Shown here piece by piece: positions 9,529 to 18,605 of a DNA stretch of 64,000 nucleotides; within the stretch, counting starts at the first letter, position 1; each line of letters starts with the position of its first letter. The notes beneath the pieces were generated by a model. It was given only the letters and a program-made list of their open reading frames with translations, searched no databases and was not told the DNA's origin. The DNA lies in assembly GCF_022512515.1 (NCBI RefSeq), contig NZ_JAKWBK010000005.1, positions 57,305 through 121,304 on the forward strand, given 5' to 3'. Both the position numbers and the translations under genes were made by a program. This DNA is from Paraniabella hibiscisoli (lineage in GTDB: Bacteria > Bacteroidota > Bacteroidia > Chitinophagales > Chitinophagaceae).

Positions 9529-10573
9529 ATGGTACAATACCTTATTAAAAAGATCCTCTACAGTATACTGGTTTTAGCTGGTGTAGTAGTATTGGTATTC
9601 TTTTTATTTCAGGGGTTTGGCGATCCTGCACGTTTAGTAATGGGGCAAACGGGTGATGCCAAAACCCAGGAGAATATCCGGAAGGAGTTGTACCTGGATC
9701 AGCCTAAATGGAAACAATTTTTGTTGTATGTAAATGATGTGTCACCCATTGCTATTCATTATAAGGACGAAATCGATGCCAAGCAACTTAAAGGTGTTTT
9801 TATTGGCGGGGAGCGTAAGCTAGGCATAAAAATACCTTATCTCAGAAGATCTTATCAAAGTAAACGGGAAGTTGGCTCCATATTAATGCAGGCTTTACCC
9901 GGCACTATTATGCTTACAATTGCTGCTATGGCTATTGCGGTAGTGGTAGGCATCCCGTTGGGTGTGGTGGCTGCGGTAAAACAAAATACCTGGCTCGATA
10001 CCGGTGCTATTTTTTCAAGCATTGTAGGCATTTCAGCGCCTTCTTTCTTCATGGGAATTGTTATTGCTTATTTCTTCGGTTTTGTATTGACCAAATACAC
10101 AGGACTACAAATTAGCGGCAACTGGTTTGATATCGATGAGGTAACGGGGAGCGTATTTTTGGCTTTAAAAACCTGCTGCTTCCTGCTATTACCCTGGGTA
10201 TCCGTCCACTGGCTATTATTACGCAACTTACGCGTAGTGCTATGTTGGATGTGCTGGACCAGGACTATATAAGAACCGCTTATGCTAAAGGATTAAGTAA
10301 GCGGGTAGTTGTTTGGCGGCATGCTTTAAAAAATGCATTAAACCCTGTGATAACTGCTATTACCGGTTGGTTTGCCGAGCTGCTGGCAGGCGCTTTTTTT
10401 GTGGAGTATATTTTTGGGTGGCAGGGTATTGGAAAAGTAACGGTAGATGCTTTGGAAAAACTGGATTACCCTGTGGTAATGGGGTCGGTATTGATCTCCG
10501 CTACTTTTTTGTACTAATGAATATTATAGCCGATTTACTGTATGGCGTGTTTGATCCGAGGGTGAGGAGGTAG
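9529..10573 (+). CDS. DppB/OppB-type ABC transporter permease (two frameshifts)
   Basis: Inner-membrane permease of a peptide/nickel/oligopeptide ABC importer, about 349 residues. It starts MVQYLIKKILYSILVLAG with a first membrane helix and GDPARLVMGQ; later helices include LPGTIMLTIAAMAIAVVVGI. The EAA-like cytoplasmic loop is MLDVLDQDYIRTAYAKGLS, and the C-terminus WQGIGKVTVDALEKLDYPVVMG is the usual end of this family. Frame breaks near 10172 (A run) and 10508 (T6 run). No companion permease (DppC), ATPase or binding protein is adjacent here, so partners must be encoded elsewhere. Confidence 0.85.
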
Positions 10574-10707
10574 TGAGTAGGGGCAGCAAGTAGCTATAAG
10601 GGAGACGGTGTGTTCGATGTTCATGTTTTTGCGCCTTTGTTTTTTGTTAGCTCTGCGTGAGATTAGCAAGTAGAATAATAGCGAGTGGCGAGTAGGGGCA
10701 GTAAGGG
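10574..10707. repeat. direct repeat GAGTAGGGGCAG
   Basis: Two near-identical blocks, GAGTAGGGGCAGCAAG at about 10576 and GAGTAGGGGCAGTAAG at about 10690, in the spacer between convergent genes. Similar GTGGCGAGT text flanks the second copy; a related AGCGAGTGGGT stands at about 45257. Nothing else recognised here. Confidence 0.5.
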
Positions 10708-10749
10708 TTTGCTAATCTTAAGTTTTAAACCTGTAATAACAAACAGGTA

Positions 10750-11031
10750 TTATTTCACAATAACTTCCTTGATCACTTTTCCACCCAGCGCTTCATTCAC
10801 CCTTTCAATGATCTTAGATCGCTGGTAAACCAGCTCATGCCTCAAAGGGGCTACGGAAGTATATACAAACAATTTATCTCCTATAATATGCAGTTTGTCA
10901 GTATAACGGGCTACGGTCTTTCCCATTATATTCTCCCATACGGCATCAATTTCCAATGCCTGTATATCGCCTCTGATACGACTTTTATTTAAAAACTCTT
11001 TTAATGCTTCGCCCAAAGAATATTCGCCCAT
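10750..11031 (-). CDS. DUF721 / DciA-like protein
   Basis: 93 residues, intact. DUF721 family, in which DciA is the best known member and helps load the replicative helicase DnaB in bacteria without DnaC. It has the typical pattern: L-x-E-F-L near the start, DAVWENIMGKTVARYTD near residues 28-44, then LFVYTSVAPLRHELVYQRSKIIERVN. It follows recF by 33 bases on the same strand, and linkage of DUF721 genes to recF is a known neighbourhood. DciA function is inferred. Confidence 0.8.
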   Translation of the reverse strand: MGEYSLGEALKEFLNKSRIRGDIQALEIDAVWENIMGKTVARYTDKLHIIGDKLFVYTSVAPLRHELVYQRSKIIERVNEALGGKVIKEVIVK

Positions 11032-11064
11032 ACTATAAAAATTTAATCAACTTCTGTAACCAGC

Positions 11065-12147
11065 TTACAAAGATATCAAATCAAAGTCGGCATTTAGAGT
11101 TTCCAGGTGTTTTGTTAATCTTTCCGGGTTGGTATCGGTAATAAAAACCTGTCCGTTGTTCTCCAGGCAAACTTTCTGCAACAGGTTACTGATGCGCTCT
11201 TCATCCAGTTTTTCAAAAACATCATCTAGTAATAAAAAAGGAGTAATTTTTTTCTCCTGCGTAATTACCTGTAGCTCCGTTAGTTTTAGGGCAAAAAGCA
11301 GGCTCTTGCGCTGCCCTTGCGAGGCGATATTTTTAAAGGGTTGCTGATTGAGTTGCAGGATAACATCATCTCGGTGGATACCGGCCGTAGTACGTTGAAG
11401 CAGCCGGTCCTTATTGAGTGTTGCCGAGAGTAATTCTTCAAACGAGGTCTCCAATAACCTGCTATCATATAATATAGAAAGGTTTTCCTCTTTTTGAGCA
11501 ATCTCTGTATATAACCTTTTTACTTTGGGCAGAAAGGATACGAGAAACTGGCTTCTTTGTTCAAATATATAATTGCCCGGCACAATCAATTGATCTGTTA
11601 AGATCTGTAATAACGCTTCATCCAGCCTGCCGGTATCGGCGGCCGATTTCAATAAGGAATTGCGTTGCTGCAAAATCTTGTTATATTGAATAAGCTTTTG
11701 AAGATATTCAGGATTGAGCTGCGATAACAAAGAGTCCAGAAAGCTGCGCCTTTCTTCACTGCCTCCGGTAATCAATACTGCGTCGTCGGGTGCAATTACT
11801 ACACAGGGATACCGGCCTATATGTTGGGAGAATTTTTCGTAGGCATCACCATTGATCAGGAACTCTTTTTTATTGTTCTCCCTCAGGATGCAGGTGGCTG
11901 TATCTTCTGTACCTTCTTTCGAAAATTTACCTTCCAGTCTGAAGCCCTTTGAACCCTGGTGCACATTAACAGCATCAGAAGTACTGAAATAGCTTTTGGT
12001 AAAACACAAATAATGAATGGCGTCCAGTATATTGGTTTTACCTACTCCATTTTTTCCGCAAATTCCAATTACGTTTTTGCGAAATTCAAAAACCTTGTTA
12101 GTGTAGTTTTTAAACTGGAATAGCGATATGGAATTAAGCCGCAGCAT
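11065..12147 (-). CDS. recF: DNA replication and repair protein RecF
   Basis: Single-strand gap repair ATPase that with RecO and RecR helps load RecA. 360 residues, intact. Walker A is GICGKNGVGKTNILD near residue 30; the ABC signature region is IASQGQRKSLLFALKL; Walker B is PFLLLDDVFEKLDEER; and NGQVFITDT holds the D-loop/H-loop area. The order and length fit RecF rather than SMC or RecN. The DciA-like gene is downstream and may be in the same transcript. Confidence 0.95.
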   Translation of the reverse strand: MLRLNSISLFQFKNYTNKVFEFRKNVIGICGKNGVGKTNILDAIHYLCFTKSYFSTSDAVNVHQGSKGFRLEGKFSKEGTEDTATCILRENNKKEFLINGDAYEKFSQHIGRYPCVVIAPDDAVLITGGSEERRSFLDSLLSQLNPEYLQKLIQYNKILQQRNSLLKSAADTGRLDEALLQILTDQLIVPGNYIFEQRSQFLVSFLPKVKRLYTEIAQKEENLSILYDSRLLETSFEELLSATLNKDRLLQRTTAGIHRDDVILQLNQQPFKNIASQGQRKSLLFALKLTELQVITQEKKITPFLLLDDVFEKLDEERISNLLQKVCLENNGQVFITDTNPERLTKHLETLNADFDLISL

Positions 12148-12318
12148 TTATACAAAAATAGGCTTTGACAGGTATAATCTGATATGCTGCAATAAACAGG
12201 TATTTGCAGTTTTGCATTGACTGTTCAAAATGGTATTTTGCAGGATATATACAGTTACTTATAAAGAAGCGTGAAACAATTATAAATTTTGGAAGAACCC
12301 GGCACTGAAATAATCTGG

Positions 12319-13019
12319 ATGAATACTTTAACTCCTTTGGGCGAGGAGGTACATGTGTATGAGTGTGACATTGACACCTTAGATGTAGAAGGACTAAAAG
12401 TATTATTGAGTTCTACTGAGTTAGCCAAAGCAGCAGCTTTCAGGCAACCAGCGGATGCAAGCCGGTTTATCGCTGGTAGGGGAATTGCCAAAAAAGTATT
12501 AGCTTTTTACGGATCGACAGATGCTGCCAGGGTTATTATTAACCCTGGTAAAAACGGGAAACCGGTTGCTTTAACAGATGCTGATAAGATGCTGCCTGCT
12601 TTTAATATCAGTCACTCCGGTAATAAAGTGCTGATCGCATTTTGCAACCAAATGGTGGGCATTGATGTGGAATTGGTAAAAGAGATGGAGCTGGAAAGTA
12701 TGGCCGGTTTGGTGTTTTCTGAAATGGAGCTCAGTATATTAAAAAATCTACTGATCCCATAAATACGTTCTACCGTTTTTGGACACGTAAAGAAGCGTTG
12801 CTTAAAGCGGTGGGGGTGGGGCTCACGGATCATTTACCATCTATCGATATTAGCCAGGCGATAAATGACGACTTTACAAAATCCTTCACCGATCAGCAGC
12901 TGCACTTACTTTCGTTTACCATGCAAGATGAGGGGACTTATTTTGCCAGTCTTTGCTATGTTAAAAACACATCGACCTGCTTTGTTCGTATGACGAATGA
13001 GTTATTAAGCCAGCTATAA
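12319..13019 (+). CDS. 4'-phosphopantetheinyl transferase (Sfp type, frameshifted)
   Basis: Attaches the phosphopantetheine arm from CoA to carrier proteins. The Sfp hallmarks are AFNISHSGNKVLIAF, VGIDVELV (Mg-binding Asp and Glu) and, after the break, FYRFWTRKEALLKAVGVGL. One A is missing near 12738, splitting it in the middle. Start ATG 12319 gives a ~234-residue protein; an in-frame TTG at 12289 would add 10 residues without a clear gain. Medium-length Sfp-type transferases may serve fatty-acid ACP or polyketide/NRPS carriers; no such cluster is in the window. Confidence 0.85.
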
Positions 13020-13096
13020 ACAGATGCCTACACAAAATTAAAGCCCTGCGTTATCGCTGCATCTTTCGTTCTCCGCAATGAACTGACTTACTTCAA

Positions 13097-14273
13097 CTAT
13101 CGCTGTTTATTTTCTTTTCGACTTTTCCCAGGCAGCACTTTGCGATTTTTTAAAGTACCGGTTAATACGGCTATTACCGCATAATTCATCAGGCAGAAAT
13201 AATAAGGAATAAAGAATGCTTTTACTTTAAGGTTTCTCTTTTCCAGGAAATAGCCAACCAGGCTAAGACCATAGAAAACGATCTGTCCGATCAGTAAGCC
13301 AATGTACAGGGGATGTTGGGTTTGTTGGGCAATAAAAATATTGAGTATAAAAACCAGTATCATCAGGAAAGGGGTGACCGTCCAACGTAAAACGCGGTGA
13401 CTGATATATTGAAAGGTCAGGACAGGATTACGGAATGGGTTGGCCGCTTTTTTCAACCGGAATATAGACTGGATGCCACCTGCAGCGATTCTTATTTTTC
13501 TTTTCAGTTCTTCTTTTGAGTCAGCAGAGCCTGTTTCCATAGCATAAGCTTTGGGTTCGTAAGCTATCACAAATCCTTTTTCTGCAATACGCATGGCAAT
13601 CATGTGATCGTCGATAATAGTGTCGGTTTCAACCGGCTCGTACAACGATCTCCTGATGCTGAATAATTCGCCGGCTGCTCCAACGTTACTGTATAATTCG
13701 TAATCCCATTTTTTAGGGCCGATTCATATTTCCAGTAAAAGCCTTCTCCTGCCGAACTGGCATCCGCGCTTTCGGCAACCATTATTTTTTCTCACCTGCC
13801 ACCGCGCCCACTTTAGGATGTTGGTAATGTTTTACCAGTTCCTTTATTGCAGCTTTATTCAAATAAGTATTAGCATCGGTAAATACAATAATATCGTTAG
13901 TGAGCTCGGGCATTACTCTTTTTATAGCCGCCATTTTACCGCCCCGCTCATCTTTATGATATAATCTTACCTGCGGGTAGTTTTGTATTTTTGTGGTGTT
14001 CGGTCGTTAGATCCATCCGTCACAAAAACAATATCGAACAGGTGCGCCGGGTAGTCTAGCTCCAGGCAGTTTTGTATTTTCTCTTCAATATAAGCTTCCT
14101 CATTGTAGGCGGCTATTAATAATGCTACAGTAGGTAGCCTTGTTTCATCTAAAACAATGGCTTGTTTCTTTTACCTACAACTCGTTTAAGCTTTAGTAAT
14201 GCATATAAAAAATGCCATAACCGGCAAATGCATAAAAAACAATAAAAAGACTGATCCAAAACAGAATAATCAT
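13097..14273 (-). CDS. glycosyltransferase family 2, membrane-bound (five frameshifts)
   Basis: About 393 residues when restored. Starts MIILFWISLFIVFYAFAGYG with a membrane anchor; catalytic domain has VALLIAAYNEEAYIEEKI, DIVFVTDGSNDRT (D-x-S type), TDANTYLNK, and the acceptor-loop region TDTIIDDHM; the C-terminus has further hydrophobic helices. Resembles poly-sugar synthases of the PgaC type (inference). Breaks lie near 14195, 14175, 14005, 13786 and 13716, in short A or T runs, so the gene is shredded in this sequence but each break is one base. Its ATG overlaps the stop of the neighbouring glycosyltransferase by four bases (ATGA), indicating translational coupling. Confidence 0.8.
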
Positions 14274-15180
14274 GGTATAAAATATCCTAATGAGCTGCTA
14301 CTTGCAGAATGGGTTAAATTCCACCAAATACCTTTAAACGTTTGGGCAGCGAGGTCGGTTCTGCCGTTTTTAACATGTATCAAAAGCTGTTTTGGCGTGG
14401 CTATAAAAATATAATATGCAGAAAATAGCGCAGTATTGGTGAGATTGGTATTTTTCCTGATATACAACATGCGATTGCGTGTCATAAAAAAAGCTTTAAT
14501 AGGACTTGCTTTGCCTACGCTGATCGATTCTTTGTGATAGATAACTGCTTTGCCTGTGAACCAGATTTTTTACCGATTCGCTTAAATTTTTCGCACCAGT
14601 CCAGCTCCTCATAGTACAGGAAATAGCGTTCATCCATCATCCCGGCCTGGTCCAGATCTGTTCTCCGACACATTACAGCAGCGCCATGACAAAACCTTTC
14701 CCTGCTGTCATTGCTGTATTGTCCCGTATCGGTTTCTTTTTCGCCTATTGCTCCGTTTCTTGCGGTAATATAGTTCATCTCGGTAAAGCCGGCATACTGA
14801 ATCAATTTCTTGTTCTCATGAAATTTGATTAACGGGGATAGCAGACCTATAGAGGGGTTTTGCTCCATCTCCTTCACCAGGGCTTCCAGGAAACCTGCCG
14901 TTATTTCAGTATCATTATTAAGCAGCAAAAGATAGTAGCCTTTGGCGTTTTTAATGCCCAGGTTATTCCCTCCGGCGTAGCCAAGATTTTTAGAAGAATG
15001 AATATAGATAAGACCCGGGTAGGCAGCTACAAAATCTGTCATCCTGTTCTCGGCAGGAGCATTGTCTACCAGTATTACTTCCACCTCGTCACTATTGGTA
15101 AATTTTTTTACCGATTTTAAAAAATCTATAGTAACGGCTGGTTGGTTATAATTTACCGTTATAATCGAAGTTAGAGGCAT
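14270..15180 (-). CDS. glycosyltransferase family 2 (frameshifted)
   Basis: About 304 residues. The start chosen is ATG 15180 (MPLTSIITVNYNQPAVTI). Nucleotide-sugar domain features: ITVNYNQP at the N-terminus, VEVILVDNAP, LGYAGGNNLGIKNAKG, LLLNNDTEI (the D-x-D equivalent) and FLYYEELDWCEKFKRIG, as in rhamnosyl- and other GT2 enzymes making surface polysaccharide. One A is missing near 14567; the C-terminus then continues SISVGKASPIKAFFM and a membrane-like region. It lies 29 bases after the coaE stop and couples to the next glycosyltransferase, so coaE-GT-GT probably form one transcript. Confidence 0.85.
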
Positions 15181-15209
15181 TGGTTTACGAAGATAAAATC
15201 TTTTAGTAA

Positions 15210-15800
15210 TCAACGATCCGCTAAATTTACTAAAGTCTGATGTAATTCAAATACCTGTGCGATCACAGATTTTTCCCCGTTATTGTCTATTACAAAATCG
15301 CAGCGTTTCATTTTCTCTGACTCGTCCATTTGCTTTTCCATTCGAGCCAGAATAGCGGCCCGGTCAAGACCACCGCGTTCAAGCACCCGCTCGATACGTA
15401 ACTCTTTTTCTGCCCATACGCCTATAGTGTAGTCCAGGTGTTTGTTGCTGCCGCTTTCAAATATCAGTGCAGCCTCTTTTATAGCATAAGGTCCCTGCTG
15501 GCGATTAAACCAGTCAATTGAATCCTGTATCGTTATAGGGTGGGTAATGGCATTTAACTCAGCCAGCAATGGTGCGTTATTAAAAACCTTGGACGAAAGA
15601 AATGCTCTGTTTAATTGGCCTTCTTTATAGGTATCAGCGCCAAATAGCTCAGTGAGCTGCTGCCTTATTTGCAGGTTGGTATTCATCAGGTTTTTAGCAG
15701 CGCTGTCGGCATCATAAATGGCTACACCCAGGGTAGAAAAAATATTGGCAATGGTTGTTTTACCACTGCCAATACCGCCTGTAAGGCCGATTTGTAACAT
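15210..15800 (-). CDS. coaE: dephospho-CoA kinase
   Basis: Last step of CoA synthesis: phosphorylates dephospho-CoA at the ribose 3'-OH. 196 residues, intact. P-loop GLTGGIGSGKTTIAN at residues 5-19, then YDADSAAKNL (substrate site), ITHPITIQD, and AALIFESGSNKHLDYTIGVWAE; the C-terminal CDFVIDNNG is typical. Transcribed from the yajC side toward the glycosyltransferases. Confidence 0.95.
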   Translation of the reverse strand: MLQIGLTGGIGSGKTTIANIFSTLGVAIYDADSAAKNLMNTNLQIRQQLTELFGADTYKEGQLNRAFLSSKVFNNAPLLAELNAITHPITIQDSIDWFNRQQGPYAIKEAALIFESGSNKHLDYTIGVWAEKELRIERVLERGGLDRAAILARMEKQMDESEKMKRCDFVIDNNGEKSVIAQVFELHQTLVNLADR

Positions 15801-15884
15801 ATTATAAGTTTGATGCCTGCCTGCCGGCAGACTGGTTCAGGTTTAATATCCGATGCTTAAACCTAAATTCATTAAACTCTTAAA

Positions 15885-16205
15885 TTATTTAGCTGGTGCG
15901 GCAGGCTTATTGATTTGCGCTGTCCAATCCATGCTGATAGCTGATTTTTCAATTTTGATATAATTGCCCGGGCTGATTTCGATGTTTAATGTACCGTCTT
16001 CATTCACCTGTTGAATTTTACCATGTATACCAGCTATCGTTACTATTTTATCGCCTTTTTGTAAATCTTCAATAAATTTTTTCTGATTTTTTGCTTTTTT
16101 CGCCTGTGGACGAATAAAGAACAACCAGAAAACCAATACCATACCTACTAAGAAAATCAATTGAAAAGATCCACCACCCTGGGCTTGTAAAATGTAATGC
16201 GTCAT
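15885..16205 (-). CDS. yajC: YajC, preprotein translocase subunit
   Basis: Accessory subunit associated with SecDF and SecYEG in the inner membrane. 106 residues, intact. One membrane helix (FQLIFLVGMVLVFWLFFIRP) followed by the basic stretch QAKKAKNQKKFIEDLQKGD and a beta domain (KIVTIAGIHGKIQQVNEDGTLNIEI), which is the standard YajC layout. Neighbour of DUF1573 and coaE on the same strand. Confidence 0.9.
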   Translation of the reverse strand: MTHYILQAQGGGSFQLIFLVGMVLVFWLFFIRPQAKKAKNQKKFIEDLQKGDKIVTIAGIHGKIQQVNEDGTLNIEISPGNYIKIEKSAISMDWTAQINKPAAPAK

Positions 16206-16226
16206 TATTTATTGTGCTTTAAGATT

Positions 16227-16682
16227 TTATTTGGTAACGTTTACCTTGAAAGTTAAAGTGTGCTGCGTAAAAGGTTTGGTGTTGGCCGTTACAACAACTG
16301 TTTTGGTATGTGAGCCTTCGCTTTGTCCTTCGCTGTTAAATTTGGCAACAATTTTCTCTTCTTTTCCAGGTAAAACGGGTTTTTCAGGTTTCTCTGCTAC
16401 AGTACATCCGCAACCAGGTTGTACGCTGGAAATGATCAAAGGTTTATCACCGGTATTTTTAACCACAAAAGGAATTTCTACTACCTGTCCCAATTTCACA
16501 TCTCCCAGGTCTTTGAAAGTCGAATCTACCCAGTTAATAGTAGTGAAGTTGGATGAATCTTTTAAAGCTTCCTGTTTTAAGGAATCGGTTAAAGGGGCGT
16601 TTCCGGTTGTTTTGTTGTTGTCATTACTATTGCAGGCAACTAATGCAGCAGCAGCAGAAATAATCAGTACTAAACGTTTCAT
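16227..16682 (-). CDS. DUF1573 lipoprotein
   Basis: About 151 residues. Start ATG 16682 (MKRLVLIISAAAALVAC) gives a clean lipoprotein signal with Cys17; the frame opens earlier to 16730 but adds only a non-conserved leader. The body has FKDLGDVKLGQVVEIPFVVKN, NTGDKPLIISSVQPGCGCTV and LPGKEEKIVAKFNSEG, the hallmarks of DUF1573/ASPM-like domains, an immunoglobulin-type fold common in Bacteroidota. Function unknown. It lies between nusB and yajC, same strand. Confidence 0.9.
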   Translation of the reverse strand: MKRLVLIISAAAALVACNSNDNNKTTGNAPLTDSLKQEALKDSSNFTTINWVDSTFKDLGDVKLGQVVEIPFVVKNTGDKPLIISSVQPGCGCTVAEKPEKPVLPGKEEKIVAKFNSEGQSEGSHTKTVVVTANTKPFTQHTLTFKVNVTK

Positions 16683-16764
16683 GTTATCCAGATTGATTTT
16701 AATTTTATTTGAAGTGCGAATGTAGATCAATATTCAAACTCAGCGAAAAATATTGCCTTCAAAA

Positions 16765-17690
16765 TCAGGATTTTCGGAAATCCTTTTTATTAAGCTTTCC
16801 TTCTTCCACCAGTTCTTTATGAATATTATCAAGGATACCATTTACAAAATGACCACTTTGAGCCGTACTGTAGTCTTTCGCAAGGTCTATGTATTCGTTG
16901 ATCGTTACCTTGGGTGGAATAGTTTCGAAATATAAAAGCTCTGCTACACCCAACTTCATTAACACCATATCCAGCAGTGCAATACGTTCCGGATCCCAGT
17001 TTTTTAGTTTAGGGGTAATCAGGGTAAGCAGGTAATCTTCTTTATCTATTACCGTTTTCAAAAGATTTACGGCAAACTGCTCTTTATCAGCAGTGATAAT
17101 TTGCTGAAACGCTGTGGACTGTGGTTTGCGTATAAAGCTAGCAATGCTTTGCACAATCATTTCACCATCATCGTCCCAGTTGCTGAATATTTCTTCAATA
17201 TGCGCTACAAACTCTTCGTTATTCAGCATCAGGTCATTGAAAATATACTCAAATATTTTGCGGTCTTCCTGCAGGCTTTGCTGCTGAATACCGATATAGT
17301 GTAAATACTGTTGAGAAGTAGTGAGTTGCATGTAGATTTTCCTCACCAGCTCTTCATCGATCAGGTGCTCGGTTTTCTCGTTCTTGAAAGCAATTTTAAC
17401 TTCGTTCAGGTCGAGTATCTGCCAAAGCAGGTTGCTACCAGCCAGTTTCGTATTAACGTTCAGGTCTTTTTCGCTTGGAATGTATTTGTTTGACTTGCGA
17501 AAAGCATCTTTTCGGCGTAACGGGCTATTTCAGTTAAAAAATGCACCGCATACACCATTAAAGAGCGTGTTTGGCTGAAATGTTGTCTAAGCGTTTTTTG
17601 TGGATCAAGGGGTTTGTCGGTATCCAGACTGGACGTGTACGAATAAAGGGTTTGCATCACTTTTACCCTTATGTTTCTTCTGCTAATCAT
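16765..17690 (-). CDS. nusB: NusB transcription antitermination factor, long Bacteroidota form (frameshifted)
   Basis: Part of the antitermination complex on rRNA operons and acts with NusE. Starts MISRRNIRVKVMQTLYSYTS, the family's N-terminal block; C-terminal core is DYLLTLITPKLKNWDPERIALLDMVLMKLGVAEL, YFETIPPKVTINEYIDLAKDYS and GHFVNGILDNIHKELVEEGK. At about 309 residues it is twice the size of enterobacterial NusB, with an extra N-terminal helical region; this form is usual in Bacteroidota. One T is missing near 17507, otherwise intact. Likely heads the nusB-DUF1573-yajC-coaE transcript. Confidence 0.92.
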
Positions 17691-17730
17691 TGAATCAAGA
17701 ACTATTTTGAACCGGCGAAGATAAGGCTTT

Positions 17731-18012
17731 TATTAGTTGACAGGTTGAAAAGTTGGGGAGGGCAGTAGACAGGCTGATAAGTTGATAGGTTAACCGGGAG
17801 GGGTAATGAGCGGGTTGGTTGGCAAGCTGAGGAGAGTTGATGAGGCGGAAGGGATAACAGATTGACTGGTTGATTATTTGAGCGGGATAAATTAAACAGA
17901 AGACTATATTATTCTAACAGACCTTGCTACCAAATAAACGAGTAAGATCTCAATCCGACCCTTGTCAACCTGTCAACCTTTAAACTAGCAGGCTTATTCA
18001 CCAATCAACTAA
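17731..18012. repeat. degenerate AGTTGA/TCAACT repeat tract in the nusB-groES spacer
   Basis: The 488 bases from 17691 to 18178 hold no gene. From 17731 to about 17880 many variants of GTTGA-CA/TA-GGTTGA occur on the plus strand, and at 17963-18011 the complement (GTCAACCTGTCAACC, CAATCAACT) appears, so the two halves can pair. The rest, from 18012, is the groES leader. The repeats look like an unstable simple repeat; a role is not shown. Confidence 0.6.
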
Positions 18013-18108
18013 CATTGCCATCTTGTCATTTGTTGAGCTTCGAGTTGGGTAAGCTGTGTACAACCTGAAAAAATTTCATGTTTCCCAACCGTGGCATATT
18101 ATTTAGGG

Positions 18109-18146
18109 TACATTTGCCAACCATAAAGTGATTCAATAGGAATCAC
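18109..18146 (+). promoter_or_regulatory. groES promoter -7 box and leader inverted repeat
   Basis: TACATTTG at 18109-18116 fits the Bacteroidota -7 box TAnnTTTG, although no good TTTG lies 19 bases upstream. Just after it, at 18128-18146, stands a perfect inverted repeat, GTGATTC, five-base loop, GAATCAC, 33 bases before the groES ATG. It is not the classic CIRCE sequence. It could be an operator or a leader stem controlling chaperonin expression. Confidence 0.4.
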
Positions 18147-18178
18147 CTTAAATAATCAAATTTTTTAAAAAGATAAAC

Positions 18179-18460
18179 ATGGCTAAAAAATCGACTGTTA
18201 CCCCTTTACATGACAGGGTAATTGTAAAACCAGCAGCAGCTGAAGAAAAAACAGCGGGCGGTATCATTATTCCTGATACAGCAAAAGAAAAACCACAACG
18301 CGGTACTGTAGTTGCTGCCGGTCCTGGTAAAAAAGACGAACCGGTAACCGTAAAAACCGGCGATACTGTGTTGTACGGTAAATATGCAGGTACTGAAATC
18401 CAGATCGATGGACAGGATCTTTTAATTATGCGTGAAAGCGATATTCTTGCAATCGTATAA
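18179..18460 (+). CDS. groES: co-chaperonin GroES
   Basis: Lid of the GroEL chamber, cytoplasmic. 93 residues, intact. The order of blocks is LHDRVIVKPAAAEEKTAGGI (mobile loop at its end, I-I-I-P-D-T-A), GTVVAAGPGK, and the C-terminal LLIMRESDILAIV. Start ATG 18179 with a purine-rich A-tract (TTTTTTAAAAAGATAAAC) just upstream. Pairs with groEL 146 bases downstream; the 145-base gap is larger than usual and contains the short hairpin-like AAGCC-GGGCTTTTTT right after the groES stop. Confidence 0.98.
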   Translation: MAKKSTVTPLHDRVIVKPAAAEEKTAGGIIIPDTAKEKPQRGTVVAAGPGKKDEPVTVKTGDTVLYGKYAGTEIQIDGQDLLIMRESDILAIV

Positions 18461-18605
18461 GCCTTTTCCGGGCTTTTTTAAACGAGAGCTCAAACGATTC
18501 GATGACCTGGCAAAAGGGGCACGACGCAAGTATTGCTGACTGTAGCATATAAGCTGGGTTCAAAAGATCTAAAATCTAAATACTAAAAATCTTAAGTCTA
18601 GTAAA

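Noticed and set aside
18020..18178. CIRCE/HrcA operator before groES
   Set aside because: The TTAGCACTC-N9-GAGTGCTAA pattern is absent; only the GTGATTC repeat is present.
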